DNA of 6,837 nt. Origin: Paracoccaceae bacterium. Its GTDB lineage: Bacteria > Pseudomonadota > Alphaproteobacteria > Rhodobacterales > Rhodobacteraceae. Below, one piece after another: positions 1 to 6,546 of the stretch (position 1 is its first letter; each line of letters starts with the position of its first letter). The stretch is from the NCBI GenBank assembly GCA_007128995.1, contig SKWJ01000171.1:1-6837 (forward strand). The letters are read 5' to 3'. The notes under the pieces are model-generated. The model saw nothing but the letters and a program-made list of their open reading frames with translations. It ran no database searches and was not told where the DNA came from. The translations under genes were made by a program, and so were the position numbers.

Positions 1-2
1 GG

Positions 3-212
3 GAGATCGCCGAAGCAGACGCGCGCGCGGCCCTGCAGCAGCTCGACCCGCTGTGGGACGAACTCTTCCCCGCGGAGCAGGCGCGCATCATGGCGCTGCT
101 GGTCGAGCGCGTCGATATCGGCATCGACAGTTTGCAGGTCCGCATACGCGTCGATGGATTAGAGGCGGTCGCACGCGAAATGACTGGCGACGGGTTGGGG
201 AAAGCGGCGTGA
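3..212 (+). CDS. Large serine recombinase, C-terminal 69 residues (5' end outside window)
   Basis: This is the C-terminal tail of a site-specific DNA recombinase, the class that integrates or excises mobile elements through a serine-DNA intermediate. The frame is open from base 3 to TGA at 210-212. The segment LWDELFPAEQARIMALLVER, followed by VDIGID and VRIRVDGLE, matches the tail that closes many proteobacterial large serine recombinases after their zinc-ribbon and coiled-coil regions. The catalytic N-terminal domain lies off the left edge, so activity cannot be judged. The next gene starts inside the stop region (GTGA), so the two are probably co-transcribed and translationally coupled. 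Base composition here is much richer in GC than in the cassette downstream. Family recognition is from memory of the tail motif; I am fairly sure of it, but the fragment contains no catalytic residues. Confidence 0.85.
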   Translation, partial: EIAEADARAALQQLDPLWDELFPAEQARIMALLVERVDIGIDSLQVRIRVDGLEAVAREMTGDGLGKAA

Positions 213-589
213 CCTGCGCAAAGCCCATCCCCAAAACCATCACTGTTCGGGTGCCATTTCGCGTTGTGAAGCGCGGCGGACGCAAGGAAATGCAGATGCC
301 CGACCGCATCCGACCAAAGCACACGCCGAACAACACGCTGGTCAAGGCACTGGCCCGCGCCTTCCGCTGGAAGCGGATGCTCGAGTCGGGTGAGTTCACA
401 ACGATTGCGGAACTGGCCGAGCGGGAGGGGATCCCGTCGACCTACATGGCGCGCATCCTCCGGCTGACATTGCTTGCGCCAGACATCGTCGAGGCGATCT
501 TGGACGGGAAGCACGGGCCGAATTTGACGCTGGCAACCGTGATGGAACCGTTCTCAGTGGACTGGGACAGCCAGAAAAGGTCGCTATAA
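209..589 (+). CDS. Recombinase-linked small helix-turn-helix protein (KorB/ParB-type HTH)
   Basis: This is a 126-residue basic protein. I chose GTG at 209 because it overlaps the recombinase TGA by 4 bp and has a purine-rich GGGGAAAG at 197-204. In-frame codons further upstream only run antiparallel in sense to nothing else and lie inside recombinase coding sequence. Residues 64-98 (TTIAELAEREGIPSTYMARI then LRLTLLAPDIVEAIL) form a helix-turn-helix of the kind in the KorB/ParB DNA-binding domain. The N-terminal part (about 1-50) is rich in Arg and Lys. Small proteins of this type commonly follow large serine recombinases in Alphaproteobacteria. A role as an accessory DNA-binding or directionality factor for recombination is inference; no function is proven that I know of. 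It ends with a Trp-Asp-containing tail typical of the group. Confidence 0.8.
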   Translation: MTCAKPIPKTITVRVPFRVVKRGGRKEMQMPDRIRPKHTPNNTLVKALARAFRWKRMLESGEFTTIAELAEREGIPSTYMARILRLTLLAPDIVEAILDGKHGPNLTLATVMEPFSVDWDSQKRSL

Positions 590-692
590 CGCATATGTCA
601 AACACCATGGCACCATCAAGACAACTATGTGCTCTGTAAGCTCTCTGCCAAATCTGGGACGATCAGCTGCTGATAAAAAGATGACCTGCATC

Positions 693-721
693 TTGCCAGC
701 GTCCATCGGCGCAGATAGCAT
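693..721 (+). promoter_or_regulatory. Candidate sigma70-type promoter upstream of the RHH gene
   Basis: A -35-like TTGCCA at 693-698 (5 of 6 to TTGACA) and a -10-like TAGCAT at 716-721 (4 of 6 to TATAAT) are separated by exactly 17 bp. Transcription would begin near 728, leaving a leader of about 30 nt before ATG 761. The -10 box lies inside the repeat at 716-731, which would suit repression by the protein encoded just downstream. It may also drive the operon beginning at 1029, since I see no better promoter or terminator between 976 and 1029. This is read by eye from consensus; alphaproteobacterial promoters often match weakly, so chance is possible. Confidence 0.4.
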
Positions 722-731
722 GCTAGCATAA
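716..731. repeat. Tandem 8-bp repeat and overlapping palindromes; possible RHH operator
   Basis: TAGCATGC (716-723) is followed directly by TAGCATAA (724-731), an 8-bp tandem repeat sharing TAGCAT. It contains two overlapping perfect 10-bp palindromes, TAGCATGCTA (716-725) and ATGCTAGCAT (720-729). Ribbon-helix-helix dimers such as MetJ bind adjacent 8-bp boxes with internal two-fold symmetry, so the architecture fits an operator for the RHH protein starting at 761. The repeat covers the candidate -10 element. The sequence pattern is seen directly; the operator role is inferred. Confidence 0.4.
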
Positions 732-760
732 CGTGGAGAGATAAGGCGGGGTGGTGGCCT

Positions 761-976
761 ATGGCGACGCCAACGGATGAAAATACTCGGCAGTTTATGA
801 TTTACGCGCCAGATGACTTGGTTCGTGCGGTAAAGATTGCGGCAGCCCGGCGCGATCTGACGGCGTCTGCGCTCGTACGCAGGATACTTCAAGATTGGCT
901 TGACACTCATGACCCGGAGGCTGCCCAGCGACACACCGGAGTGCGGATAGCCTCCGTTCGCTCATCGACTGGATAA
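761..976 (+). CDS. Ribbon-helix-helix (CopG/Arc-like) small DNA-binding protein
   Basis: This is a 71-residue protein. Residues 10-47 read as a ribbon-helix-helix fold: a short strand (RQFMIYAPDD), a first helix (LVRAVKIAAARRD), then LTASALVRRILQDWL as the turn and second helix. RHH dimers use the strand pair to contact the DNA major groove, and the second helix carries the usual S.LVRR.L pattern. The C-terminal 20 residues look unstructured. ATG 761 has a G-rich stretch at 746-755 that can serve as ribosome binding site. No toxin gene is adjacent, so an antitoxin role has no direct support. Autoregulation, or timing of the methyltransferase operon that starts 52 bp downstream (a control-protein-like role), is inferred from position and from the repeat at 716-731. 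Confidence 0.65.
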   Translation: MATPTDENTRQFMIYAPDDLVRAVKIAAARRDLTASALVRRILQDWLDTHDPEAAQRHTGVRIASVRSSTG

Positions 977-1028
977 TGCTTGCGCCTGCCGCCTCCTTCA
1001 AATGCGCCAAAGAACAAGAAGTTGAAAC

Positions 1029-2030
1029 ATGCCGTTACCTGAGAACCAGTCCGTTCTAGAAGATGCCAGCTATCACGAAGAAAAGGCCCTTTTGTCGGTG
1101 TCTAACGCTCCCACACGTTCCGACGAATTGCCAAAGCTCGTCGACAGAAAGCGAGTATCTCCTCGATCACTATTGGAGGGGCCGTCCGCAATTTGGTGCG
1201 GAGACTCCGAGGCTTTCCTTTCAAAGTTGCCGAGGGAGCCAATTTTCGATCTCGTTGTGACGTCACCTCCCTATAATATCGGCAAAGCCTATGAGTCCAA
1301 AAGTACGCTAAGCGATTACATGGCTTGGCAAGAAAGAATTATTGACGAGATAATACCCCGGCTAAAAGATGATGGTTCACTATGTTGGCAAGTCGGAAAT
1401 TTTGTTGACAACGGGCAGATCACCCCGCTGGATTTTGAGTTTGCGCCGATTTTCAAAAAGCACAAACTTCAGCTTCGAAACCGGATTATTTGGACTTTTG
1501 GGCACGGTCTCCACACTAGACGGCGGTTTTCTGGGCGTTATGAGGTTGTTCTCTGGTACACTAAGACGGACGATTATTTTTTCAATCTCGATCCGGTTAG
1601 AGTGCCCTCGAAGTATCCGTCCAAGCGCCATTTCAAGGGACCACGCAAAGGAGAGCTTTCTGGGAATCCTCTGGGCAAAAACCCTGAGGATGTTTGGTCG
1701 ATCCCGAATGTCAAATCGAACCACATCGAAAAGACGGATCATCCCTGTCAGTTCCCAGTTGGCTTGATCGAACGCTTGGTCCTTTCGATGACGCGCCCCG
1801 GAGGCCTAGTATTTGATCCATTCTCGGGCGTAGCGTCCGCGGGTGTCGCCAGCTTGGTGCACGGAAGACGCTTTATCGGTTGTGAACTTGATCCGTCTTA
1901 TGCAAAGACCGGGCATTGCCGTTTGATTGAAGCTGCCGCTGGGCGTGCAGAGTATCGCCCCCATGACAAACCCTTGTACGATCATACCCAAAGCAGCCTC
2001 TCGCGCCGCCCTGACTCGGGTGACCAATGA
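1029..2030 (+). CDS. DNA amino-methyltransferase, beta class (N4-cytosine or N6-adenine)
   Basis: This 333-residue enzyme should transfer a methyl group from S-adenosylmethionine to an exocyclic amino group of DNA. The catalytic motif IV TSPPYN is at residues 78-83. Motif X-like HPCQFPVGLIERL (238-250), motif I VFDPFSGVASAG (261-272) and motif II-like RFIGCELD (281-288) follow, giving the IV-TRD-X-I order of the beta class. The target-recognition region should lie in about residues 180-235, which are rich in Lys, Arg and Pro. SPPY occurs in both m4C and m6A enzymes, so the modified base is undetermined. Motif I departs from the usual DPFxGSGT form. The start at ATG 1029 has only a weak AAGAAG upstream. 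The stop overlaps the next start (ATGA, 2027-2030), so this is the first gene of the operon and most likely the self-marking enzyme of a restriction-modification-like system. Confidence 0.9.
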   Translation: MPLPENQSVLEDASYHEEKALLSVSNAPTRSDELPKLVDRKRVSPRSLLEGPSAIWCGDSEAFLSKLPREPIFDLVVTSPPYNIGKAYESKSTLSDYMAWQERIIDEIIPRLKDDGSLCWQVGNFVDNGQITPLDFEFAPIFKKHKLQLRNRIIWTFGHGLHTRRRFSGRYEVVLWYTKTDDYFFNLDPVRVPSKYPSKRHFKGPRKGELSGNPLGKNPEDVWSIPNVKSNHIEKTDHPCQFPVGLIERLVLSMTRPGGLVFDPFSGVASAGVASLVHGRRFIGCELDPSYAKTGHCRLIEAAAGRAEYRPHDKPLYDHTQSSLSRRPDSGDQ

Positions 2031-2488
2031 TGAGGCATTATTTTCACTCCCATCAAGGTGCTTTGGATGCATTCCCGGGTGAAGCCCGCACCGAGATTGA
2101 GGACGCTTTAGAGACGTGTTCCATCCGCATCGAGCGCGGGTCAGCCGCGGCAATTCGCGACCACTTAGTGAGGTCGCTTGGACAGAACGGTTGGCCGGAT
2201 GAATTCCAAGTGGAGCCGCCTTCCAAGATAACGATTGCGTCGCTTAAGAACGGAGTGGGATTGTGTATGCAGACCGGCGGGAACATGTCCCGCATGTATG
2301 CGGACCTTTTGAAGCTTCAAAAGCTTTATCTTGAAGATGCAATTTCAACTGGGGCGATTATCCTACCAACGTCGAAAGCCTCGCGTGACCTCGGTGACAA
2401 CATTGCGAACGCTGATCGTTTGGCGGCAGAGCTCAAAATATTTCGTCGGGTCATTCACATGCCCATCGCTGTATTCTCTTTCGAATGA
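2027..2488 (+). CDS. BglII/BamHI-like small protein, probably lacking nuclease residues
   Basis: This is a 153-residue protein joined by 4-bp ATGA overlaps to the genes on both sides. Residues 55-113 show the pattern of BglII/BamHI-type PD-(D/E)XK enzymes: a GW..E-like lead-in (NGWPDEF), a strand ending in LKNGVGL (73-79), then MQTGGN (81-86) and a helix YADLLKLQKLYLEDA (91-105) with GAIILP (109-114). Lining up LKNGVGLCMQTG by eye with the BglII active-site strand (D84, E93, Q95 as I remember them) puts Ala71 and Cys80 at the acidic positions, with only Gln82 kept. If that alignment holds, the protein may recognise a site without cutting. It is shorter than BglII (223 aa). A second start codon follows at 2030. 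The fold assignment is moderate and the loss of catalysis is inference; an unrelated hypothetical family is the alternative. Confidence 0.55.
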   Translation: MMRHYFHSHQGALDAFPGEARTEIEDALETCSIRIERGSAAAIRDHLVRSLGQNGWPDEFQVEPPSKITIASLKNGVGLCMQTGGNMSRMYADLLKLQKLYLEDAISTGAIILPTSKASRDLGDNIANADRLAAELKIFRRVIHMPIAVFSFE

Positions 2489-3822
2489 GGCCAGTTTTGA
2501 ACGATATAGACCGTATGCCACCGCCACCCCGACAGTCGCCCTATGGGTGGCCGCTTCCTGATCGCAGGGAGGAGTTCAAAAAGCTCACTTCAGTCCCCGT
2601 TGGGGATACCTTCCGGGTCGAGAACTTCAAAGGTTCAATGATCTCGCTTCCAATAGTGAGAGTACCCATAAATCTGCCGAAGTATCGTATCGCCAATGGT
2701 CGAACCGCGAGTGCCCAGCAAGAATGGGTCACTACGCATAGTCAGCCAGTGGACTACTTCGATAACGGAGACCCCGAGCTTGAGGTTATCCAGATTGCTC
2801 AGCACGATATTCTCAAGTCTATGATTAAAGAGGAGGGCTTGCTCGAAAAGTTCAAGGATTCGGTTCAAAGGCAAGTTGAACCTTTGTTGCTAGATGAGAA
2901 CGGGTTCACACTAAACGGCAACCGCCGTTTGTGCTGTTGGCGGGAGCTATACCTTTCCGACCAAGCCAAGTATTCGCACTTCGGGCATGTTGATGTCGTC
3001 GTCTTACCCCACTGCGATGACCAGGAATTAGACAGGCTTGAAGCCCGGCTTCAGATCGATCGCGACATACGTAGCGACTACACGTGGGATGCCGAAGCCA
3101 ATATGATACTGCAGAAGCAGCGGCTTCACGGCTTTTCGACCCAAGAAATTGCGCGCCTATACGGCAAGAAAAAATCTGAGATCGATCAACTCCTAGGTAT
3201 GCGAGAACTTGCAGCGGATTACTTGCGGGCTCGCAGTAAAGAGAATACTTGGTCGCTAGTTCGCGACGACAAGTATGCGTTCAGCACCCTGCACAAGACA
3301 CTGGGCAGCATTAGTTCGCCCAGCGATCGAGAGCTTGTAAAACACGCAAGTTTCGGCTTGATCGATGATCCAGCAGACGTTGGGGAACGTCTGTATGCGG
3401 TGATCCCAAAGGTCAAGGAGCATCTGGATAAGATTAAACGCGACTTGGTTCAAGCCTTCCCGCTTATCGTCGCTGAACCAGATAAGGATGCTCAAGATTT
3501 GTTCGGCGGCCCCAATTCAAACACCAACAGTCCGGGTTCCGATTTGGCTCTCGTAGCCGAGATCAATAAAGACGAAAATTCGATCCAGAAGGCGCGCGAT
3601 ACTGTCCTAGAGACTATTCGTGCTGAAGATGACCAGAAAGAGGAGCAAAAGCAGGCGGATTATCTCCTGAAGGCCCTTAAGAAGGTTAATGCACTTGTGC
3701 AGAATGTTGCTGCGCACGGGTTAAGACCAGAAAGCGCAGTCCAAGGGGTTGAAATGCAGATCAAGGGAATTCGCGACAACTTGGATGCAATCGAGGCCTG
3801 GTTGGCCAGCAAGCGGGGCTGA
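2485..3822 (+). CDS. ParB/sulfiredoxin-fold protein with HTH and helical C-terminus
   Basis: This is a 445-residue protein. Residues 100-200 resemble the ParB N-terminal domain: VEPLLLDENGFTLNGNRRL (131-149) followed by WREL fits the strand plus the GxRR nucleotide-binding box, here GNRR rather than the GERR of chromosome-partition ParB. RLQIDRDIRSDYTWDAEAN (188-206) sits where ParB has its third conserved box. Residues 217-247 (FSTQEIARLYGKKKSEIDQL and onward) form a KorB-like helix-turn-helix. Residues 365-440 are charged and helical, perhaps a coiled coil for dimerisation. No ParA, parS-like array or plasmid replication gene is present, so a partition role is unlikely. Inside this operon it more likely loads on or slides along DNA, or bridges the small BglII-like protein and the helicase (inference). 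The start overlaps the previous stop; ATG 2515 is an alternative. Confidence 0.75.
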   Translation: MRPVLNDIDRMPPPPRQSPYGWPLPDRREEFKKLTSVPVGDTFRVENFKGSMISLPIVRVPINLPKYRIANGRTASAQQEWVTTHSQPVDYFDNGDPELEVIQIAQHDILKSMIKEEGLLEKFKDSVQRQVEPLLLDENGFTLNGNRRLCCWRELYLSDQAKYSHFGHVDVVVLPHCDDQELDRLEARLQIDRDIRSDYTWDAEANMILQKQRLHGFSTQEIARLYGKKKSEIDQLLGMRELAADYLRARSKENTWSLVRDDKYAFSTLHKTLGSISSPSDRELVKHASFGLIDDPADVGERLYAVIPKVKEHLDKIKRDLVQAFPLIVAEPDKDAQDLFGGPNSNTNSPGSDLALVAEINKDENSIQKARDTVLETIRAEDDQKEEQKQADYLLKALKKVNALVQNVAAHGLRPESAVQGVEMQIKGIRDNLDAIEAWLASKRG

Positions 3823-3823
3823 G

Positions 3824-5632
3824 TTGCTCGTTTTTGATTACAGGGACACCGACCGTCGTGCGGTTGTTTCATGGCATCCAGACGATGAAGCTTCGCCATG
3901 GTGGGGCATTGCCAGAGATGTTTTGCTTTTTGGGTCAAAGGAGGCATTACAAGAAGGTGGAACTGCAATCTCGATTCCTTGGTGGTCGTTCCTGGCTTTA
4001 AGGCCCGCCATCTTTGACCTCATTCGAGGGTTTAAGCTTGTTTCCGGTGTTAGTTATCAAGTGTCTGAAAGGGCTGGAGAGCATCTTCGTTTCGCGCGGG
4101 CTCGAGACGAAGGTTATGCGCTGGCAGTCGCTTCCAACAAGCTCACACCGGAGAGTTTGAATAAGCGGCTGGCGTCAGCTGGGTTCCTTCGGAAATTGAC
4201 GGCCCAGCAAACTCGTAACGTTTGCAGGCTGGCACTTCTGCCCGCAGGCGCGACTTTTTCTGTACCAGGCGCTGGAAAGACAACGGAAGCCTTAGCCACA
4301 TTTGCGGTCCGCGCCGAACCTAGTGACCGCCTACTGGTGGTCGCGCCCAAGAACGCATTCGCAGCTTGGGATGAGCAAATTCAGGCCTGCCTCCCTTCTT
4401 TCGGTCATCAGTTTGTTCGGCTTCGTAAGACCGACAGAATTCCGATCCAACTGCTTGACGACCCACGGTTGATGATCATCGGTTATCAGCAGTTGGCACG
4501 CGTCAAGGAAGTCATTGCGAACCACCTTGTCGGTCGCCGCATCCATGTATTCCTTGACGAAAGCCACCGCATCAAAGGGCAAAGTAACATTTCGACAGAC
4601 GCGGTTCTGAGTTTCTCGCACTTGCCTGTGAGTAAGCTCGTTATGAGCGGCACACCCATGCCGCAGTCGACAAGCGACCTGCTTCCCCAGTTTAGGTTCC
4701 TGTACCCGGAGGTTCAGGCGAATGAGGATTCGGTTGTCGACCTCATCGGCCCGGTTTACGTTCGAACTAACAAGAGCGAACTGAACCTGCCTCCGGTTAC
4801 TAGAGTCTTGAAAATCCTGCCGATGGATCCACTTCAGCAGCGACTTTACGAACTGATGAAGAGCGCACTGGCTCGCGAAGCAGCGCAAGCGCTGACGATC
4901 AAGAACAAGCAGGCCTTCAAAGGCTTGGGGCGGTCTGTAACTCGCGTTTTGCAGTTTGTGTCAAACCCGGCCCTGCTGGCACACGAAATCGCTTTCGCCC
5001 ATTCCAACGAATTGTCGATGGCGTTGGCAGAGGGCCGGGGTCCGAAAATGCGCTACGTCCTGCACAGGGCGCGAAGCTTGGCCCGCGAGGGCAAGAAAGT
5101 CCTGATTTGGTCTACTTTTGTCGAGAACGTGGAGCACATTGCAAACAGCCTTCAGGACTTAGGCGCGGTCTACATTCATGGCGGTGTTGATGCCGGGGAT
5201 GAGAATGACGACGAGACGCGGGAAGGGAAAATACGTCTTTTCCACGATGATCCCAATGTCATGGTTATGGTTGCGAACCCCGCAGCGGCCGGCGAGGGCA
5301 TCAGCCTTCATACGATCTGCCACCATGCCATCTATTTGGACCGCAACTTTAACGCTGCTCAATACCTTCAGTCCGAAGATCGTATTCATCGCCTTGGTCT
5401 GCCACCCGATCAAGATACTACGATCGAGATCGTGGAATGTGCTGGAAGTGTTGATGAGACCGTGCGGCAAAGACTGGAGTTCAAAGTTGCCCAGATGGCA
5501 GCCGCGCTAAACGATTCTGGCCTGAGAATTTCCCCGATTCCGATCGTTCCGGACGACACAGATGAGGGGTTTGGTGCCGGAGGGCTCGATGAAGGCGACA
5601 TTCGCGCACTGCTTGCGGCGCTCGGAGGGTAG
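3824..5632 (+). CDS. SNF2-family helicase/DNA translocase
   Basis: This 602-residue superfamily 2 ATPase should use ATP to move along double-stranded DNA. Numbered from TTG 3824: LTAQQTRNVC (125-134) as Q-motif region, Walker A VPGAGKTT (147-154), Walker B LDESH (244-248), motif III SGTPMPQ (275-281), motif V NPAAAGEGISLH (485-496) and motif VI QSEDRIHRLG (516-525). The last two are typical of SNF2 proteins, while motif I PGAGKT differs from the usual MGLGKT. Residues 1-120 match no domain I know. TTG 3824 lies 1 nt after the preceding TGA with AAGCGGGG 5 nt upstream. ATG 3749 and 3785 are possible, but the extra residues would only be out-of-frame ParB-like coding sequence. It presumably supplies the motor for the putative restriction complex. 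Confidence 0.88.
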   Translation: MLVFDYRDTDRRAVVSWHPDDEASPWWGIARDVLLFGSKEALQEGGTAISIPWWSFLALRPAIFDLIRGFKLVSGVSYQVSERAGEHLRFARARDEGYALAVASNKLTPESLNKRLASAGFLRKLTAQQTRNVCRLALLPAGATFSVPGAGKTTEALATFAVRAEPSDRLLVVAPKNAFAAWDEQIQACLPSFGHQFVRLRKTDRIPIQLLDDPRLMIIGYQQLARVKEVIANHLVGRRIHVFLDESHRIKGQSNISTDAVLSFSHLPVSKLVMSGTPMPQSTSDLLPQFRFLYPEVQANEDSVVDLIGPVYVRTNKSELNLPPVTRVLKILPMDPLQQRLYELMKSALAREAAQALTIKNKQAFKGLGRSVTRVLQFVSNPALLAHEIAFAHSNELSMALAEGRGPKMRYVLHRARSLAREGKKVLIWSTFVENVEHIANSLQDLGAVYIHGGVDAGDENDDETREGKIRLFHDDPNVMVMVANPAAAGEGISLHTICHHAIYLDRNFNAAQYLQSEDRIHRLGLPPDQDTTIEIVECAGSVDETVRQRLEFKVAQMAAALNDSGLRISPIPIVPDDTDEGFGAGGLDEGDIRALLAALGG

Positions 5633-5634
5633 TA

Positions 5635-6546
5635 GTGCAACCACTTTCACCTGGGATCGCCTTCGGCTGTATCGAACTTCTAGGGGTTGTCAAACGAAAC
5701 CAGCTGACGCCAGGCGGCGTGCATTCTCTTTCATTAGGTTCCGTAGCATCCTCGGCAATTTACCGCGCCTGCCTTGATCTGTCCTGGCTTGAGTTGCAGC
5801 CCGATGGGCTACTTGGTGTTACTGCACGAGGAGAACGCGCTACCGCAGCTGCAAGCCCACAAGCGGGGCTCCGTACTATACTGGTCGACTTTATCGAGGT
5901 CGAACAACCACCATGGCTTCAGCTAGTCCCATATGGTCGTCGCGAGACATTACTCCAAGCTCCTCCGAGCATCCGTCAGGTATTTGTTGAGGCGGGTCTC
6001 GCCTATGGAGACGACGAGGACACCGTTCGCTTCTGGGATGCGCTCGCGGCGCGTGCGCGCGGGCTCCGTGATGGTGTCCTGACCGAAATCGGACGGCGCG
6101 GCGAGCGGTTGACGCTTCAGTATGAGCGAAATCGGACCGGAGTTGAGCCAAAGTGGATCGCGCTTGAAAGTTCATCCGACGGCTACGACGTGCTCTCCCG
6201 TGTGTCGATGTCCGACACTAAACGCATGACGATTGAAGTGAAGACAAGCGAACAAGGCACTGAATTCGCATCATTTCACTTAACTCGAAACGAATGGGTG
6301 ACCGCGCTGGGCTCAATGGCTCATCGGTTTCATCTCTGGGCCTTGGCGCCATCTAGAAGTGAGCTTGCCGTATTGACGGTCGAACAAGTTGGGGCTCACG
6401 TGCCTGACGACTCCGGCGCCGGTGTGTGGGAAACTCTCAGGATCCCCTTTTCCGTTTTTAAGGAATCCTTCCGTGTCTTTTTTAACAATGCGGATCAGCA
6501 GTTACGCAAGACTGGCATACATCATGACGAGAGCCACCGTGGCTAG
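5635..6546 (+). CDS. DUF3883 PD-(D/E)XK nuclease-like protein with N-terminal winged-helix-like region
   Basis: This is a 303-residue protein starting at GTG 5635, with a strong GGAGGG 5 nt upstream and a 2-nt gap after the helicase stop. Residues 150-222 carry the DUF3883 pattern: EIGRRGERL (151-159), YERNRTG (163-169), WIALESSSDGYDVLS (174-188), TIEVKTS (199-205) and FHLTRNEW (214-221). Asp185, Glu201 and Lys203 fit the PD-(D/E)XK catalytic triad, with Glu157 as a possible extra ligand, so nuclease activity is plausible. Residues 1-75 look like a winged helix (helices around 35-52, then a beta hairpin DGLLGVTARGERA). Residues 85-140 (VDFIEVEQPPWLQLVPYGRR and on) belong to a linker I have associated with this group. 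As last gene of the operon and the one with an intact nuclease-type motif, it is the best candidate for the cleaving subunit. Confidence 0.78.
   Translation: MQPLSPGIAFGCIELLGVVKRNQLTPGGVHSLSLGSVASSAIYRACLDLSWLELQPDGLLGVTARGERATAAASPQAGLRTILVDFIEVEQPPWLQLVPYGRRETLLQAPPSIRQVFVEAGLAYGDDEDTVRFWDALAARARGLRDGVLTEIGRRGERLTLQYERNRTGVEPKWIALESSSDGYDVLSRVSMSDTKRMTIEVKTSEQGTEFASFHLTRNEWVTALGSMAHRFHLWALAPSRSELAVLTVEQVGAHVPDDSGAGVWETLRIPFSVFKESFRVFFNNADQQLRKTGIHHDESHRG

Noticed and set aside
900..905. TTGACA inside the RHH gene as a -35 box
   Set aside because: No -10-like hexamer at 16-18 bp spacing.
761..976. Toxin-antitoxin pair built on the RHH protein
   Set aside because: No small toxin-like gene is adjacent; the next gene is a methyltransferase 52 bp downstream.
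972..977. GATAAT as a -10 box for a separate promoter of the methyltransferase gene
   Set aside because: No acceptable -35 box lies 16-18 bp upstream (the 17-bp position reads AGCCTC).
2485..3822. Plasmid or chromosome partition system
   Set aside because: There is no ParA-type ATPase, no parS-like repeat cluster and no replication gene; the context is a restriction-type operon.
4331..4888. A 185-codon open frame on the - strand
   Set aside because: It lies entirely within the SNF2 gene, whose conserved helicase motifs prove the + strand frame.
1029..6546. Assignment to DISARM or BREX
   Set aside because: An SNF2-type helicase and a methyltransferase are present, but the DUF1998 and PLD proteins of DISARM and the PglZ, BrxC and BrxL proteins of BREX are not seen in the window.
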